Position numbers and translations under genes: made by a program. This document shows positions 24,443 to 35,461 of a stretch of 64,000 nt of DNA, piece by piece. Each line of letters begins with the position of its first letter. The stretch's first letter is position 1. The notes beneath the pieces were generated by a model. It was not told where the DNA came from and ran no database searches. It saw only the letters and a program-made list of their open reading frames with translations. The stretch comes from Ephydatia muelleri. Its lineage: Eukaryota; Porifera; Demospongiae; Spongillida; Spongillidae. The stretch covers positions 6,545,930 through 6,609,929 of the forward strand of contig JABACO010000010.1 of NCBI GenBank assembly GCA_013339895.1, in the 5' to 3' direction.

Positions 24443-24930
24443 AGTTAACATGTTTGCAGAGTTAACACTTTGCAGTGTACGCTGCATCATTTCCATAGCA
24501 ACCAGTGTTATTGATTGGCAGCAACCTGATTGCCCCTGACATAAAGTGGACACTCCCCTATCTGGAGCAGCACATGGGCTCCATGGTGTACATCACCAGG
24601 CTATTCCTGATTCCGGGTTCCGAGAACCGATGTGAAAAGAGAGTAGACGTTCTCAGCCTTGCCGACGAGTTGAGGAAGAGGATAGTTAAAAACGACAGAA
24701 GCGATCTACTACCAGGATGCCCTGACGGATGCCGTGGGGGAGACAATCAAACACGACTTTGTTCACTTCAACTGGCAGTGGTCTGCCCGAAAATATTACA
24801 CCCTGCCATTTCAAAAAGCAGTACAACTTCTTCAACCAGGTTAGGAGTGTCACAAAGCTTTGAGTATGTGAAAGGGCAGGTACTGGTGCCGTTTTGCAGT
24901 ATGTGTCATTTATGTGCAGTGGAGATACAT
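24443..24930 (+). pseudogene. 5' portion of a broken HIF1AN copy (inverted)
   Basis: The plus strand carries an intron end (TTTCCATAG), then exon-1-like SNLIAPDIKWTLPYLEQHMG. A deletion joins this directly to exon-2-like sequence (TGATTCCGGGTTCCGAGAAC, GCCGACGAGTTGAGGAAGAG) with frameshifts and missing segments, through TCATTTATGTGCAGTGG. It matches 63.77-62.38 kb of the real gene but is in the opposite orientation to the rest of this copy at 21.4-22.5 kb. Upstream, GTTAACATG...GTTAACAC recalls the 17-bp minisatellite of the parent intron. Confidence 0.88.
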
Positions 24931-26083
24931 GTAGACTCTTTCAACATATTGATAACTGGTCTGATCTTTCCTAGCCTATCAAACCCCGCTTCTCCTTTTT
25001 TTTCAGGTTGGGATGAAATGCAGGCACCTAGAGAGAGATCCTTGAACCTCTTCTTTGAGATTCTTGCTGCTATCGGCTGCTAGTGGAAGTACTTATCAGT
25101 TTTCCAACAATCTTCTATGGATGGCATTTGAACCAACCCCATTAGAATGTTCATACCAAAGAAGGCTCTAATTTCATCTGCTGTTGTGTCTTGCCGTGCA
25201 CTGTACTGGACTGGTGACAATGCCTCCTTTGCGTACAGATTTGTTTGACTTGCAATGTGTTCTACAACACTATCAGGAAATATCCGGCTGAATGTAGACA
25301 GTGGTGTTTGTTCTACGAAAAATGTTGGTCCTACTGGTTCGTTGAAATTATCGATCTCTACAGGGTGGAATGAAGAACTCCACAATTGCTCTGTGGGCCT
25401 GGTGGAAACTTCAAGTTCTTTGTACTCAATATGCATTTCATCTGTTATGTTAGGTAAGTTGATGCAATGATACTGTACATCTATGACTCTCCACTTCCAT
25501 ACTGTTCTGGAGCTAATGAGCTAGTCTCGTACCCAGACCCTGATTCCCACAGCTGCGGATGGATTACATCACCGCTACGTGGTCTTTCCACGTAGCGGTG
25601 ATGTAATCCATCCGCAGCTGTGGGATCATGGTCTGGGTACGAGACTACTAATGAGCCACTCCCCTCTAGTCCAATCGCTGCACCTGAGAGCTATACTCCC
25701 CTCTTGTACATATACATCACAAGTACTTGTAGACATAACAGGTGTGTGAGTAGTGGTTTGTGTGATTGACTCATCATCATCTGCCTCCACTCGCATTTCA
25801 TCTGTATCGAGTTCGAGGTCGTCCATTTCGTCTTCGCTTCCTTCCGTCATAGGCTCATCGTCGTCATCGTCAATGAGACCGAGCACTTCGTCCAAACAAA
25901 GAGTCCGCTTGCTTCTTGACATACTATATTTTGTGTAAAATCCATCTTTGTGTGTGTGTATCCTCTGCATGGCCTACTTGAAGTAGAGCAACGCAGCAAA
26001 GTTGCAGCTGTACAGTACACAAAACGGCCGCCACGGAACCTAATTTATCGAGCGCCGACAGGCGCTTACGGCCGTTAAAGAGT
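24931..26083 (-). pseudogene. piggyBac transposase, N-terminal half and 5' terminus
   Basis: Minus strand: acidic N-terminus MSRSKRTLCLDEVLGLIDDD, then EQLWSSSFHPVEIDNF, DEIRAFFGMNILMGLVQMPS, IEDCWKTDKYFH, ARISKKRFKDLS and, after frameshifts, GFDRLGKIRPVINMLKES ending near 24935. This is the piggyBac N-terminal domain up to just before the first catalytic Asp. At the 5' end, TTAA (26083-26086) is followed inward by CTCTTTAACGGCCGTAAG, a plausible piggyBac terminus with its TTAA target. A 126-bp MITE is nested in the coding part. Confidence 0.87.
25522..25647. mobile_element. 126-bp palindromic MITE with 9-bp target duplication
   Basis: Near-perfect hairpin with ends TAGTCTCGTACCCAGACC and GGTCTGGGTACGAGACTA. 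It is flanked on both sides by CTAATGAGC (25513-25521 and 25648-25656). A 9-bp duplication is characteristic of Mutator-like elements. It sits inside the piggyBac N-terminal coding region, so it inserted after that element. A truncated relative is at 52985-53048, and looser ones are near 18.34 kb and 58.25 kb. Confidence 0.88.
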
Positions 26084-26086
26084 TAA

Positions 26087-27474
26087 TAAAGTGTTCCTAT
26101 CCCGAGTTATGCGTGGTCAAGGAGGAGTGCCCTTTTGTTCTCTACAACCGCGCGGTTTTGCCACATAAAACAACGACGTAACTGCTCATTTTTGCCTTCT
26201 CGTTTGATTTAAACAACAAGCCAAACGATCCGATCGATCGTCGGGAGTCTCATTAGAAGCAAGTTGCGTGTTTTAATTACATTCATAGTCGGGGTCAACT
26301 CTGAAGTATTTACCAATAAAGGAAGTGTAATCTAACACTGGTTGGTTGGTTATCTTTTCCTGTGAGTACTGTTCAACTCATGCATTTGCTCTGCTCAAAA
26401 GGATGCAGCAGGATTCATAATACATGTCAATTATGTGCAGCAGAACAGATTAATTGTCACTGAGCAGGGTATCTGTAGTCTTCATTTCATTGAATGCTGC
26501 TACACAAATGTAATGTGATAGACATCAAGGCTCTGAATAGACCCTTAAATTTTTTGTGGAGGATGAATACTAATTCAACTGAACTTCCTGTCATAGTACT
26601 GCACCTGTGGGATAGGGGGTCAAGGGATGTTGAAGAAACACTATTTAAAGCTAGTGTGTATTCCTATATGTATGTATGTGTTTGGAGTGGAAATAAAGAG
26701 ATTGTCAGTTGCATAGAATCGTATTACACAATCTCACGAGCACATCCACTTGGTGAAGAGGTGTCAATGTGATTAGGGATTGGGTAAGAACTGAGCTAGG
26801 ATAGTAGTTAACCATCCCTAGAAAGGAATAATGTTGTGAAACATTGTTTGGTGACCTCCATCACATTATGCACCTTCTCTGGTCTTGCACAACCAATCTG
26901 CATGCACAGGCTACCCACAGTATTTCCCTTGCTTTAAACAAACACATATTTTCATTTGCTCAAGTATTTGTTTACGTTTCGTCTTCATTAGTTCCAGCCA
27001 CAGTGATGACATTGAGGAGGCATTGTGTATTACTCTCTCAATGACCTGTTGCCAGGTAGCAGGTGCATGGGCTATGCCAACCACTCATCAATCACAGCAA
27101 TTGAGACTATAATCGGTGTGGATAGTGATCAGCTTTTTCTCACTTATCAACAAGCTTGATCATAAAGTCATCAACCAATGCCCAGTTACTCCAAGTTACT
27201 AGGGTGATGGATGCCTTCATACTAAGTCATTCTCTTTGTTTGGGTAATTGTGCGTGTTATAGGTAAGGAAACAGGATTCATCATGATGGAGGTAGCATTA
27301 TACAATGAGTAACTCCACATGCATATTTGCATATGTAATTGTTACTAAAGCTAGTGGTTGAAAAACGAGTGCCTATTAATTTCTAGTGACATGCATCAAT
27401 CTGTTTTTGCTTTGTAACACTCCCTGAGCTGTTGTGCATCATAAACATATGTTCAAAGTTGCCATTTTTCTAAC
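26087..27474. other. Noncoding, with one ~95-bp duplicated segment
   Basis: No gene supported. 26333-26430 (TGGTTATCTTTTCCTGTGAG, CTGCTCAAAAGGATGCAGCA) is repeated at about 28190-28270 in the intron of receptor gene A. The rest is unique AT-rich sequence downstream of the receptor's stop codon. Confidence 0.5.
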
Positions 27475-30400
27475 TTAAACTACCACTCCATAAGCTGGAC
27501 ATGGCTCCAAGTCTTCTTTAGTCCAAAGGTGAACAGGTCGGATAGCCTCTTGATATGCACCATTCTGTTCACATTGGATGCACTGCATTACATCCTTAGC
27601 TGCCAGATCCATTCTCCCTTCATATGCACTGTTCTGGTCAAGTTGGATGAGTTTTGTTTTGCTATACTTGGAAGCCACCTGATATGCATTGTTCTGTTCA
27701 ACAATGATACTTCCTATGTTCAATGAAAGTTAACATTCCCTACTACTACTCCTGCAGCATGACTATTGTCGTACCTTTATGCTGACATTTGATGCACTTG
27801 CATGCACTTAAACAGATAGCAACCACAGCCATTGATATCATCAGCGAAGTGGCACCACCGATAGCTCCATATACTGAGTAATTATGTGTGCATAACAAAG
27901 TTGCATTTTACTTGTATGTGCACAGACACTGCACACTGTTAATGTGTGTGCATGTTCATAAATGTCATTGCTTACAAATGGAATTTGTTCTGTTGTATTC
28001 AACAGAGTCAACAGGACTAGCAGTGATGGTTGCCACTGTAAGAGTTCTTGTGACAACCATTGTTTGAAACCCTACAGATTGGAAATACTCATGAGTCGGT
28101 TGCAGGTCACACAAAATTCAGTGCTCAGTGCTGATGGTAACTAGCATAACTATTGATCATTCATTTTATAACTAATAACAAAAGTGTACTCTAACACTGG
28201 CTGGTTGGTTATCTTTTCGTGTGAGTATAGTTCATTTGCTCTGCTCAAAAGGATGCAGCAGGATTCATGATAAATTATATGTACACGTGATATACAAAGA
28301 TCAACCAAATAGATTCTTAGCCACCTCATCAACTACATACATGTACACATCATGTACCATAATAATGGTACCTGAACCCTGGGCACTCCCTTTTAAGGTC
28401 ATCAAGCATTAAATTGATAGCAATTGCAATGACCCATTAAACATTATTAGTAATGCCAAATCATTGTCATCACTTGGCAAGAACTTGCAAATATTATCTC
28501 TACCAGAAAAATACACCCAGAGGTAGGCACTTCATTGTAATATTCCACTTCAAACCATAAAACCATAAAACCATTAGTCACATTTCATTGCATTTTGCCA
28601 TACATATCCATTTTTCATTCCACTAACCTGTCTTTGTCATTCCAATGTACGTAGCAGTGGCCACATTCCCATTCCCAGCACCATTGACAGCAAAGAATGT
28701 GAACTCAATCACCCTTCCATAATCTATAACGATGTGATCCCGTCCTCCATTCACTAAAGAGTCATTAACATCAAGTGACATGGTGCATACACTTGGGAAT
28801 GTGCAGTCTGGATTGATGGGGATTTGTTTACATTCATATGTGCTTATATTGCTGCACAAAATGTAATGGAGTATATCAGGGGAGTAGTCAGTGACATCAA
28901 GAGAGAATGGAGCTCCCCAAAAGAACAGGAATTTTGTGTTGAAAAAGGTAACGAAGAAGTTATATGGAGCATCCAGAATACCTGAAAGTGTAATATTGTA
29001 CATGTTTAAAGTAATGTATATATTTCCGCATCACGGATATTATTAAAAATGTTATATAAGTGCATCATCTTTGAATCGCTATATCTTTTGACCGGTTACT
29101 GCAATCGGCTTCTTATTTTCAACACGTCATACTACACCATTTCACCGCGTGAAAATATACTTTGGTGCCTTGCACAAGCACAGTGCCGACGTTATGAGGT
29201 CCGATACCCCATGGGGTTAAAAACCTCCACAACTTCAGCTAGGAGCGTTCAAATTGCATCAAACTCGGTGTATAGGTAGAGGGCTATTGATGTATTCTGT
29301 TCGTTAATTTTTATCCGTTACGGAAATACAGCTGTGCAAAGTTAATGCACATTTCCAGCTCGATTCGCACAATTACATGATTGCATGCTACCCGCGTTTC
29401 CACAATAAATTTCAATAACTTCTTTGTTCCTCCCATTCTCCGCCTTAAACTAAGCTAGCCTCTCGTTTGCAACTATTTTTGCCTCACCCAGGCAGTGAGT
29501 TTATGGGGTAGATTAAGATGAAAAAGAAGAGGACTTCTCACTTCGCAAGACGATCGTACCAAATTAACCGATCCCAGGGAATTCCAATGGTTGCAGTAAT
29601 TTTGCGCAGTATTAACACGACACGCGTAAGGCTATTTGCTACACTCGCATAATCCTTGTCGTGTATAAGCTTTCAAATTTGCCACCCTCTTTGCTAAAAT
29701 TCTCGTCTTAACCTGCCTCGCCCACTCGCAATGATTTAGGGTTGTTATTTCTTTACAATTGCAGCTCACACATAGTGCATGAACATGCACTTGTGCACAC
29801 GCTTGCATTGTTGCACACATGGACCTGTACATCATCGTAATGGCATATTCTCACACACTCAAGTACACAGTACACTTGCAAATACCAGATGGCTATCCAT
29901 ATATGTGGCATGTACAGAGGACCAATCCTATGGGACAGTGCATGTATCAACATGTACCTATGCACGTGAAGACTCTATTTCAAATACGAAGCACCAGATA
30001 TATGGGAACTCAACCTGCACAAAACGTAGTTGTCAATAGGAGTACTTGTACAGAGAATACGTGGAAGAGAGTCGGTACATCAAATCAGTGGCCTGTACAA
30101 ACATGCACAACAGCAGTTTAATAAATGCATGGAATAGAATGCATGTACATTTCAATGCACTTTTATAACGTTTTATAATATAGCCGTGATGCAATTTTCA
30201 TGGAAACTGTCCCATATAATACACTATAGTAAACAGTTAGTAAACTGCAGTTATGGATGAATTGCTTGGGCAGCACAACAATACGACTATGCTGAGAGGA
30301 AAGGATTAATATGACTAATTATGTCATATCTGCACATCTACTGACATACATTTCTGTTGAAGGGATTGTGGATAGGTGCAGGTCAGAACGGACGATGTGA

Positions 30401-33400
30401 TGGCCATGATCAATGGCAAACTAAGGCACTCATGAAGGTCAGCCAGCACCATAGGTTTAGAGGCCTTCCACAATGACTAGGTGAGAAGCCACTTATGAAA
30501 AGGCCTTCACCTCTGGGCCCCAAGCCTGGCACCTCTCCACTCTGCCAGTGTTATGCCTTACCTGAGTCCAATTCTGCACACTTGGATCGCGCAATTTATT
30601 TCTTTTCATTAGTATGTAAAAGTAACAATTTGCTGTTTTACCAAATCTTATTATAATGTCATAATTATACACATACAAAATAATCACTACTTATCTGTTG
30701 TATACTTGAAATTATTGCATCAACATTGCTACCAGTAAAAAAAAAATAGTGGATTAAGAAATAGAGGCAACCTTTTGAAGCAAGATGTCAGACTTATGCA
30801 ATATTCCATGCATTTCTTACAATATTTCATTGCAACAATAGTTGACAATACCTACAGGCTTGAAATGTAGGATTCTTAAATTATTATATTTGGGACAATT
30901 TCCGCGAAAATCGCCCCACGGTTAAAATGTTATAAAAATGCATCGCGTTTGAATCGCTATAACTTCCCAACGGATAATGCTATCGACTTCCTATTTTCAA
31001 CACTTCATACTACACCATTTCACTATAAAGTGTTGAAAATAGGAAGTCGATAGCGTAATCCATTGGGAAGTTATAGCGATTCAAACGCGATGCATTTTTA
31101 TAACGTTTTAACCGTGGGGCAATTTTCGCGGAAACTGTCCCATTTATAACAAAATAGGGATCAGTTCCACGAAAGGGACCTAGCATATGTTTTGATTTGC
31201 TGATATTCTAGAAATCTGATACAGTGTATTTAATACCGATTCTTACACACTGAGTTGGAATGTTTAATTAGCTATACATTTCAACGCAAGCATTACATTT
31301 CTAATGCATAGTTTATGATAGGAATTTTATCATGTATGCCTATTTGCAAAAAAGATCCCGATTAATATAATCATATGGGAAAGTTTCCGAGAAAAGGGAC
31401 CTAGCGTGTATTATAATAAAAATGCCTTACGTTTGAAATGCTATAACTTCCGAAGGGTTAACGCTATCGTCTTCCTATTTTCAGCACTTCATACTACACC
31501 ATTTCTCTATGGTAAAATACATTTTGGGATCTTGAACATGCTCCATGCCAGTATTGCGATGTCCGATACCCCAAGGGGTTCAAACCCGCCATAACTTTCT
31601 GTAGGAGTAATCAAATCGCTTCAAATTCGGTTTGTAGGTGGAGAGTATCTATTTGTTCTGTTCGTTAATTTTTATGCAATCCGTTACGGAGATACAGTTG
31701 AACAAACTACGTGCACATTTTCGCGCTCGTTTCGCGCCAATGATTTGGGCAAATTGCGCTCCGCTCAATGTATGGGGAGGCGGGGATTATTACATTGGCG
31801 CGAATCAAGCGGGAAAACGTGCACGTAGTTTATTCAACCAGAGATAATATATAGAGGGATTGGAAGCGAATCACGTGCGCTATACCTCTGCGCGGGACAT
31901 CCGAGGTAGTGATAATCGCACCTCCGAACTTGTGAAAAGGGGTGGATTTTTGGGAAGTCACTGTCGAACTTTCGCTTGAATCTCCTTACAGGTATGCCGT
32001 AATATTCAGCTGATGCTACAAATCGATGGCCCAGTGAATCTAGTTGAAACTATAAATATAGTTTATGCGTTAATTCAGCTTTGCCGCGACGGTTTTACGG
32101 TGTCAAAGTAGAAAAAGTATGATTTTTTTCTTTCGTTGGGGTTAGTTCTTTGCATAGTGACGTTAGGGTCTTGCATTCGTGCTAGAAATAATTAACTGCG
32201 TTCGTATTGTGTTTTAAGATGTTTTTTAATCCTAAGGAACAGTCCTAAGTGGACTTCCATGGGTTTTGACCCTTTACGATTACGGGACAGTATCTTTGTA
32301 AGTTAAAGAGCAAAGAAATCGCAGTATTTTTTTCCTAATAGTACAAGGCCTAAAGTGTGTCTTAGTGAGGTTCTTGTAATTTTGGGGTGCGCTTTCTTGC
32401 TACAAATTTTGCCGCTATCTATATCACAAATTAATATTCTACGTGCACTGGGCCAGGGTGGGCGGGGGGGTACATGTCCATTACTGACTAAAGTGATTTA
32501 CTTATTGTCCTGATGCTTTTAGCAGACATGAGCAGGAGAAAACTAAGGTTAGGCCGAAGAAAGAAGAGTCTGGAAAGACAGAAACCTAAAGTCCTCACTG
32601 TCTCCATTTCACGTGCTGCTGTTTCTGTGCAGCTGCATCCAGGTGTTTATTGTTCACCTTCCTTGTCAAATGCTCTGCAGCATTCTGGTCATTTTGATCA
32701 GCCTGTCTCTCAGCTTACTGTGTCATTGCCCATATCAATGGCCTAGTGACATCTATGAATTTGCTCTCACACCGACTGAGCATTCTTAAACTGCCACCAC
32801 AGTGGGTTATAGCCTCCATGACACCGTTGTGTTTGTGCAAAGTAGGGCTGCAAGAAGTCTGTCGTCCAAGTGTCACTTTGTCAATAGCTTTCAATGCGTC
32901 ACTGGAATGGACTACTACAATTTCATCAAAGACATTGAACCCCAGTAATTCTCTTGTTTTGTTCAACTTGCCATACCCTGTCAAAGTAGTAGATGATGCC
33001 TTTAAACTTATGGAGTTTTTGGGTGCGGCAAGGTTTTGTAGAGGTAGCCCAGATTCTGGCTTGGTGGAACTATGGAAGATAGGGTCATCATCTTTACACA
33101 TCAGCAGTGGTATGTTGCACACATACTGGTGCTCCTGAACATGCTTGCACTTTACATGTGTTTTTAAAATAGGCAAAAGTGTCAGCTTCTTGGATACTAC
33201 CATTCATTGCGCACATCAGAAGCATTCCTGTGTGTGTGGAAAAGATTTTTGCTCCAAGCTGGCTGTCTTACAATCTCATCAATTTTCATACAATTTGTTG
33301 GTCATTCCATGTTTAAGGAATTGGTCAAAACAAAGTATTGTTCAAACACTACAGCAGAAAGCAGTCATGGTTCAGATGATTTAACACATCTTGAATATAA

Positions 33401-34892
33401 CGCAATTCGATATACTGCTGGGTATGTACCACAGGCGCTGAAGAAGAAAGTAGCCAAATCTCACCATTCAAATAAGAAAGATCTTCTCCTCTGTCTTGAT
33501 GACCTTTCTATGTGTGATGATGATGATCCTGGCTCATCAGCTGATTGGATCCGTGCAGTAGATCGTGGCAGTCTCATCCACATAAACAACATGACCTTTG
33601 AGCTCTTTCTTTCTATGGAGCAGTCTATTCGAAGATGTGTTAAAGCAGGTCAAGAACTTGGAGATGCACGATCTCAGTTGAAGGAAGATGAGAATGTCCT
33701 TTTCTACTGGTCTATATTGACAGCAAATCGGTCTGATGATGTTGCTACTACCATCTTGGAGATGGTAGTAGACCTGTGGATAACAGTGCAGGGGTTTTCA
33801 TTGGCTGGTGCATGGGTGGAAGAATACAAAATCACCCAAAAGAAGACAACACAGAAATCTAAAGCCCTTAGGAAAAACTGAACTGATCCCCCTTCCCCCT
33901 CCCCTCAAGCACCCTTTTTTTTTGTTGCTCTGAGTGTGTTTAGTTGAAGTGGCAGTTACAAAAAAGTTACTCCGTACATGTACATGTGTATGGCTTCGTT
34001 TCCTTTCCTCGGATATCCCGCGTTAATTAGTGTTAAATGCCTCCGCTTCCAATCCCTCTATATATTATCTCTGATTCAACTGTATCTCCGTAACAGATGG
34101 CATAAAAATTAACGAACAGAACAAATCGATAGGTATAGGACCTCTCTACCTACATACCGAATTTGAAGCGATTTCATTACTCCTACAGAAAGTTATGGCG
34201 GGTTTGAACCCGGTGGGGTATCGAACGTTGCAATACTGGCAAGGAGCAAGTGCAAGATCCCAAAAAGTATTTTACCATAGAGAAATGGTGTAATATGAAG
34301 TGCTGAAAATAGGAAGACGATAGCGTTAACCCTTCGGAAGTTATAGCACTTCAAACGTAAGGCATTTTTATTATGCTTTTTTATAATATACGCTAGGTCC
34401 CTTTTCTCGGAAACTTTCCCATATGTTATCGATGGGAACTTTGGTAGATGTACATGATCTGTGTGTTTTCCTGGACTTTTCTCTCATGGTGTTGTCTAGG
34501 ATATTAAAATCATGAACAGCATATGCGCTAATATTTTTTACATCATTGTGAACATTACAATTGTGTATCAGTGCAACTATTTTGCCCACCTTGGAGAAAT
34601 AACTTCACTGGATCACTTGAACTATAGTTAGATAATGCATGCCCAGCTGTGCAGATGACTGTAGTGTTGTTGTTAGCTTTGGTGGTTGGAACAATGAGCT
34701 GAGAGGACACAGTAAGTCCATCTGGTGATGATATATAGGGCGTTGATTGAATTCCTTTATTACGTATGTACAGCGAACCAGTTGGGTGTCCGTCAATGTC
34801 CCAAAAGAGAGAGGTTCCATTTCCCAAACACTTAAATTTAAAAATTGCGAAACTGTTCTCAAATGCTACATAGTCCCTTGATGGCAAAATGT
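27475..34892 (-). CDS. Ig-FN3 transmembrane receptor A with QNxAY-repeat tail (5' incomplete)
   Basis: Exons, all joined in phase 1: 34590-34892, an Ig-like domain (SRDYVAFENSFAIFKFKCLG ... TTVICTAGH); 28628-28981, an FN3-like domain (LFFWGAPFSLDV ... FTFFAVNGAGNGN); 27775-27873, a membrane helix (GGATSLMISMAVVAICLSAC followed by KCIKCQHK); and 27475-27713, a cytoplasmic tail ending in a stop. The tail repeats EQNNAYQ, DQNSAYE and EQNGAYQ, each an Asn-x-Ala-Tyr site that could recruit SH2/PTB proteins when phosphorylated (inference). No kinase or signal-peptide exon was seen; the 5' end lies above 35 kb. The large Ig-FN3 intron holds a 3-kb transposon and several MITEs. Paralogous to the gene at 40.4-43.4 kb. 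Confidence 0.78.
29010..30212. mobile_element. Degenerate ~1.2-kb inverted-repeat element
   Basis: The left end (TTTCCGCATCACGGATATTA, then GAATCGCTATATC and GTCCGATACCCCATGGGG) and the right end (ATAGCCGTGATGCAATTTTC, GGAAACTGTCCC) are inverted relatives of the 31.4-34.4 kb transposon's termini. The interior has no recognisable protein. It is diverged and presumably dead. Confidence 0.55.
30892..31141. mobile_element. 250-bp palindromic MITE, ATTT target duplication
   Basis: Ends GGGACAATTTCCGCGAAAAT and CGCGGAAACTGTCCC. The arms are complementary almost to the centre (AGTGTTGAAAATAGGAAGTC against GACTTCCTATTTTCAACACT). Flanked by ATTT on both sides. Same size and family as 35462-35711. Confidence 0.88.
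31156..31367. mobile_element. Related short element, GGGATC termini
   Basis: Starts GGGATCAGTTCCACGAAAGG and continues GGACCTAGC; ends GCAAAAAAGATCCC. Internal sequence (TTAATTAGCTATACATTTCA, ACGCAAGC) recurs near 37.09 kb before another GCGAAAACGATCCC end. A diverged member of the same superfamily. Confidence 0.5.
31377..34420. mobile_element. 3.04-kb DNA transposon with long TIRs and ATAT target duplication
   Basis: Inverted termini GGGAAAGTTTCCGAGAAAAG...GGACCTAGCG extend for nearly 400 bases (31377-31870, with an internal insertion, against 34042-34420). ATAT lies immediately outside both ends. The interior carries a protein of a type common in coral and sponge genomes but with no transposase motif that I recognise. 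With the 250-bp MITEs this defines a family with 4-bp A/T target sites. The superfamily is not determined; a 4-bp duplication is compatible with several, for example Academ or Sola1. Confidence 0.8.
33190..33881 (+). CDS. Transposon-encoded YxAGYV-type protein
   Basis: Open frame to a TGA at 33881 with ISSIFIQFVGHSMFKELVKT, LTHLEYNAIRYTAGYVPQAL, LLLCLDDLSMCDDDDPGSSA, DWIRAVDRGSLIHINNMTFE and FLSMEQSIRRCVKAGQEL, ending in a Lys-rich tail. The LxxxExNAxRYxAGYV, EWxxAVDRGxLxHxN and FxxMExxIR blocks recur in uncharacterised invertebrate proteins, here clearly inside a transposon. The true start is probably upstream and spliced or broken; frames at 32513-32746 (basic, RRKLRLGRRKKSLERQK) and 32.7-33.2 kb may be other parts. 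Role in transposition is inferred from location only. Confidence 0.6.
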
Positions 34893-34924
34893 CTGTGCAC
34901 ACTATAAAGGAACATAACATGATA

Positions 34925-35108
34925 CACTGCGCCACAGCATTTAGTATGCAGAGTTGTGCCGAGTCTGCATATCAACCATATGCAGATGAGTATCATTGAA
35001 GTGTTCATATGCAGACGTCTGCATATGAACACTTCAATGATACTCATCTGCATATGGTTGATATGCAGACTCGGCACAACTCTGCATGCTAAATGCTGTG
35101 GCACAGTG
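34925..35108. mobile_element. 184-bp near-perfect palindromic element, CACTG ends
   Basis: CACTGCGCCACAGCATTTA at the left is mirrored by TAAATGCTGTGGCACAGTG at the right. The arms pair through the centre GCAGACGTCTGC with two or three mismatches. Flanking ATA on each side fits a 3-bp duplication. CACTG termini with a 3-bp duplication suggest an EnSpm/CACTA-type MITE. It lies just 5' of the Ig exon of receptor A. Confidence 0.8.
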
Positions 35109-35461
35109 ATAGCAATTCTCTTTTCTTTTATATTACAAGTTGCAGGATATTAAAAATATGTATTATGTTGCATGCCATGTATAATACTACGATTGTATTA
35201 TTCATTATATATTAAACTGTAGCTTGATTGATAATTAAATTTCGATTATTCCTGAATATTACAATGACATAATAAGAAAGTATTGCATAGTCAAATAATT
35301 ATTCAACACATAAATACTTTATAGCACGAAGCAATGGAGCCAGGTATACCCACTGAATACCTTTTAAATCAGTTCTGGCTTTGACATGATATTCACATAT
35401 TCAGTCCATCTTGATGTGATAAAATGCTATACCTATTAGTGTCCTTCCCCTTCAAATAATT
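35109..35461. other. Intron/upstream AT-rich sequence
   Basis: Between two MITEs, probably intron upstream of the Ig exon of receptor A. No exon with splice signals was seen. Confidence 0.4.

Noticed and set aside
32715..33203. Minus-strand frame with FDEIVVVHSSDALKAIDKV inside the 3-kb transposon
   Set aside because: It looks protein-like, but the opposite strand is also open and no family was recognised. Kept only as a possible second gene of the element, not annotated.
33145..33384. C2H2-like zinc finger (CVCGKDFCSKLAVLQSH) in the transposon
   Set aside because: It lies in a frame overlapping the better-supported YxAGYV protein and lacks a proper finger spacing and neighbours.
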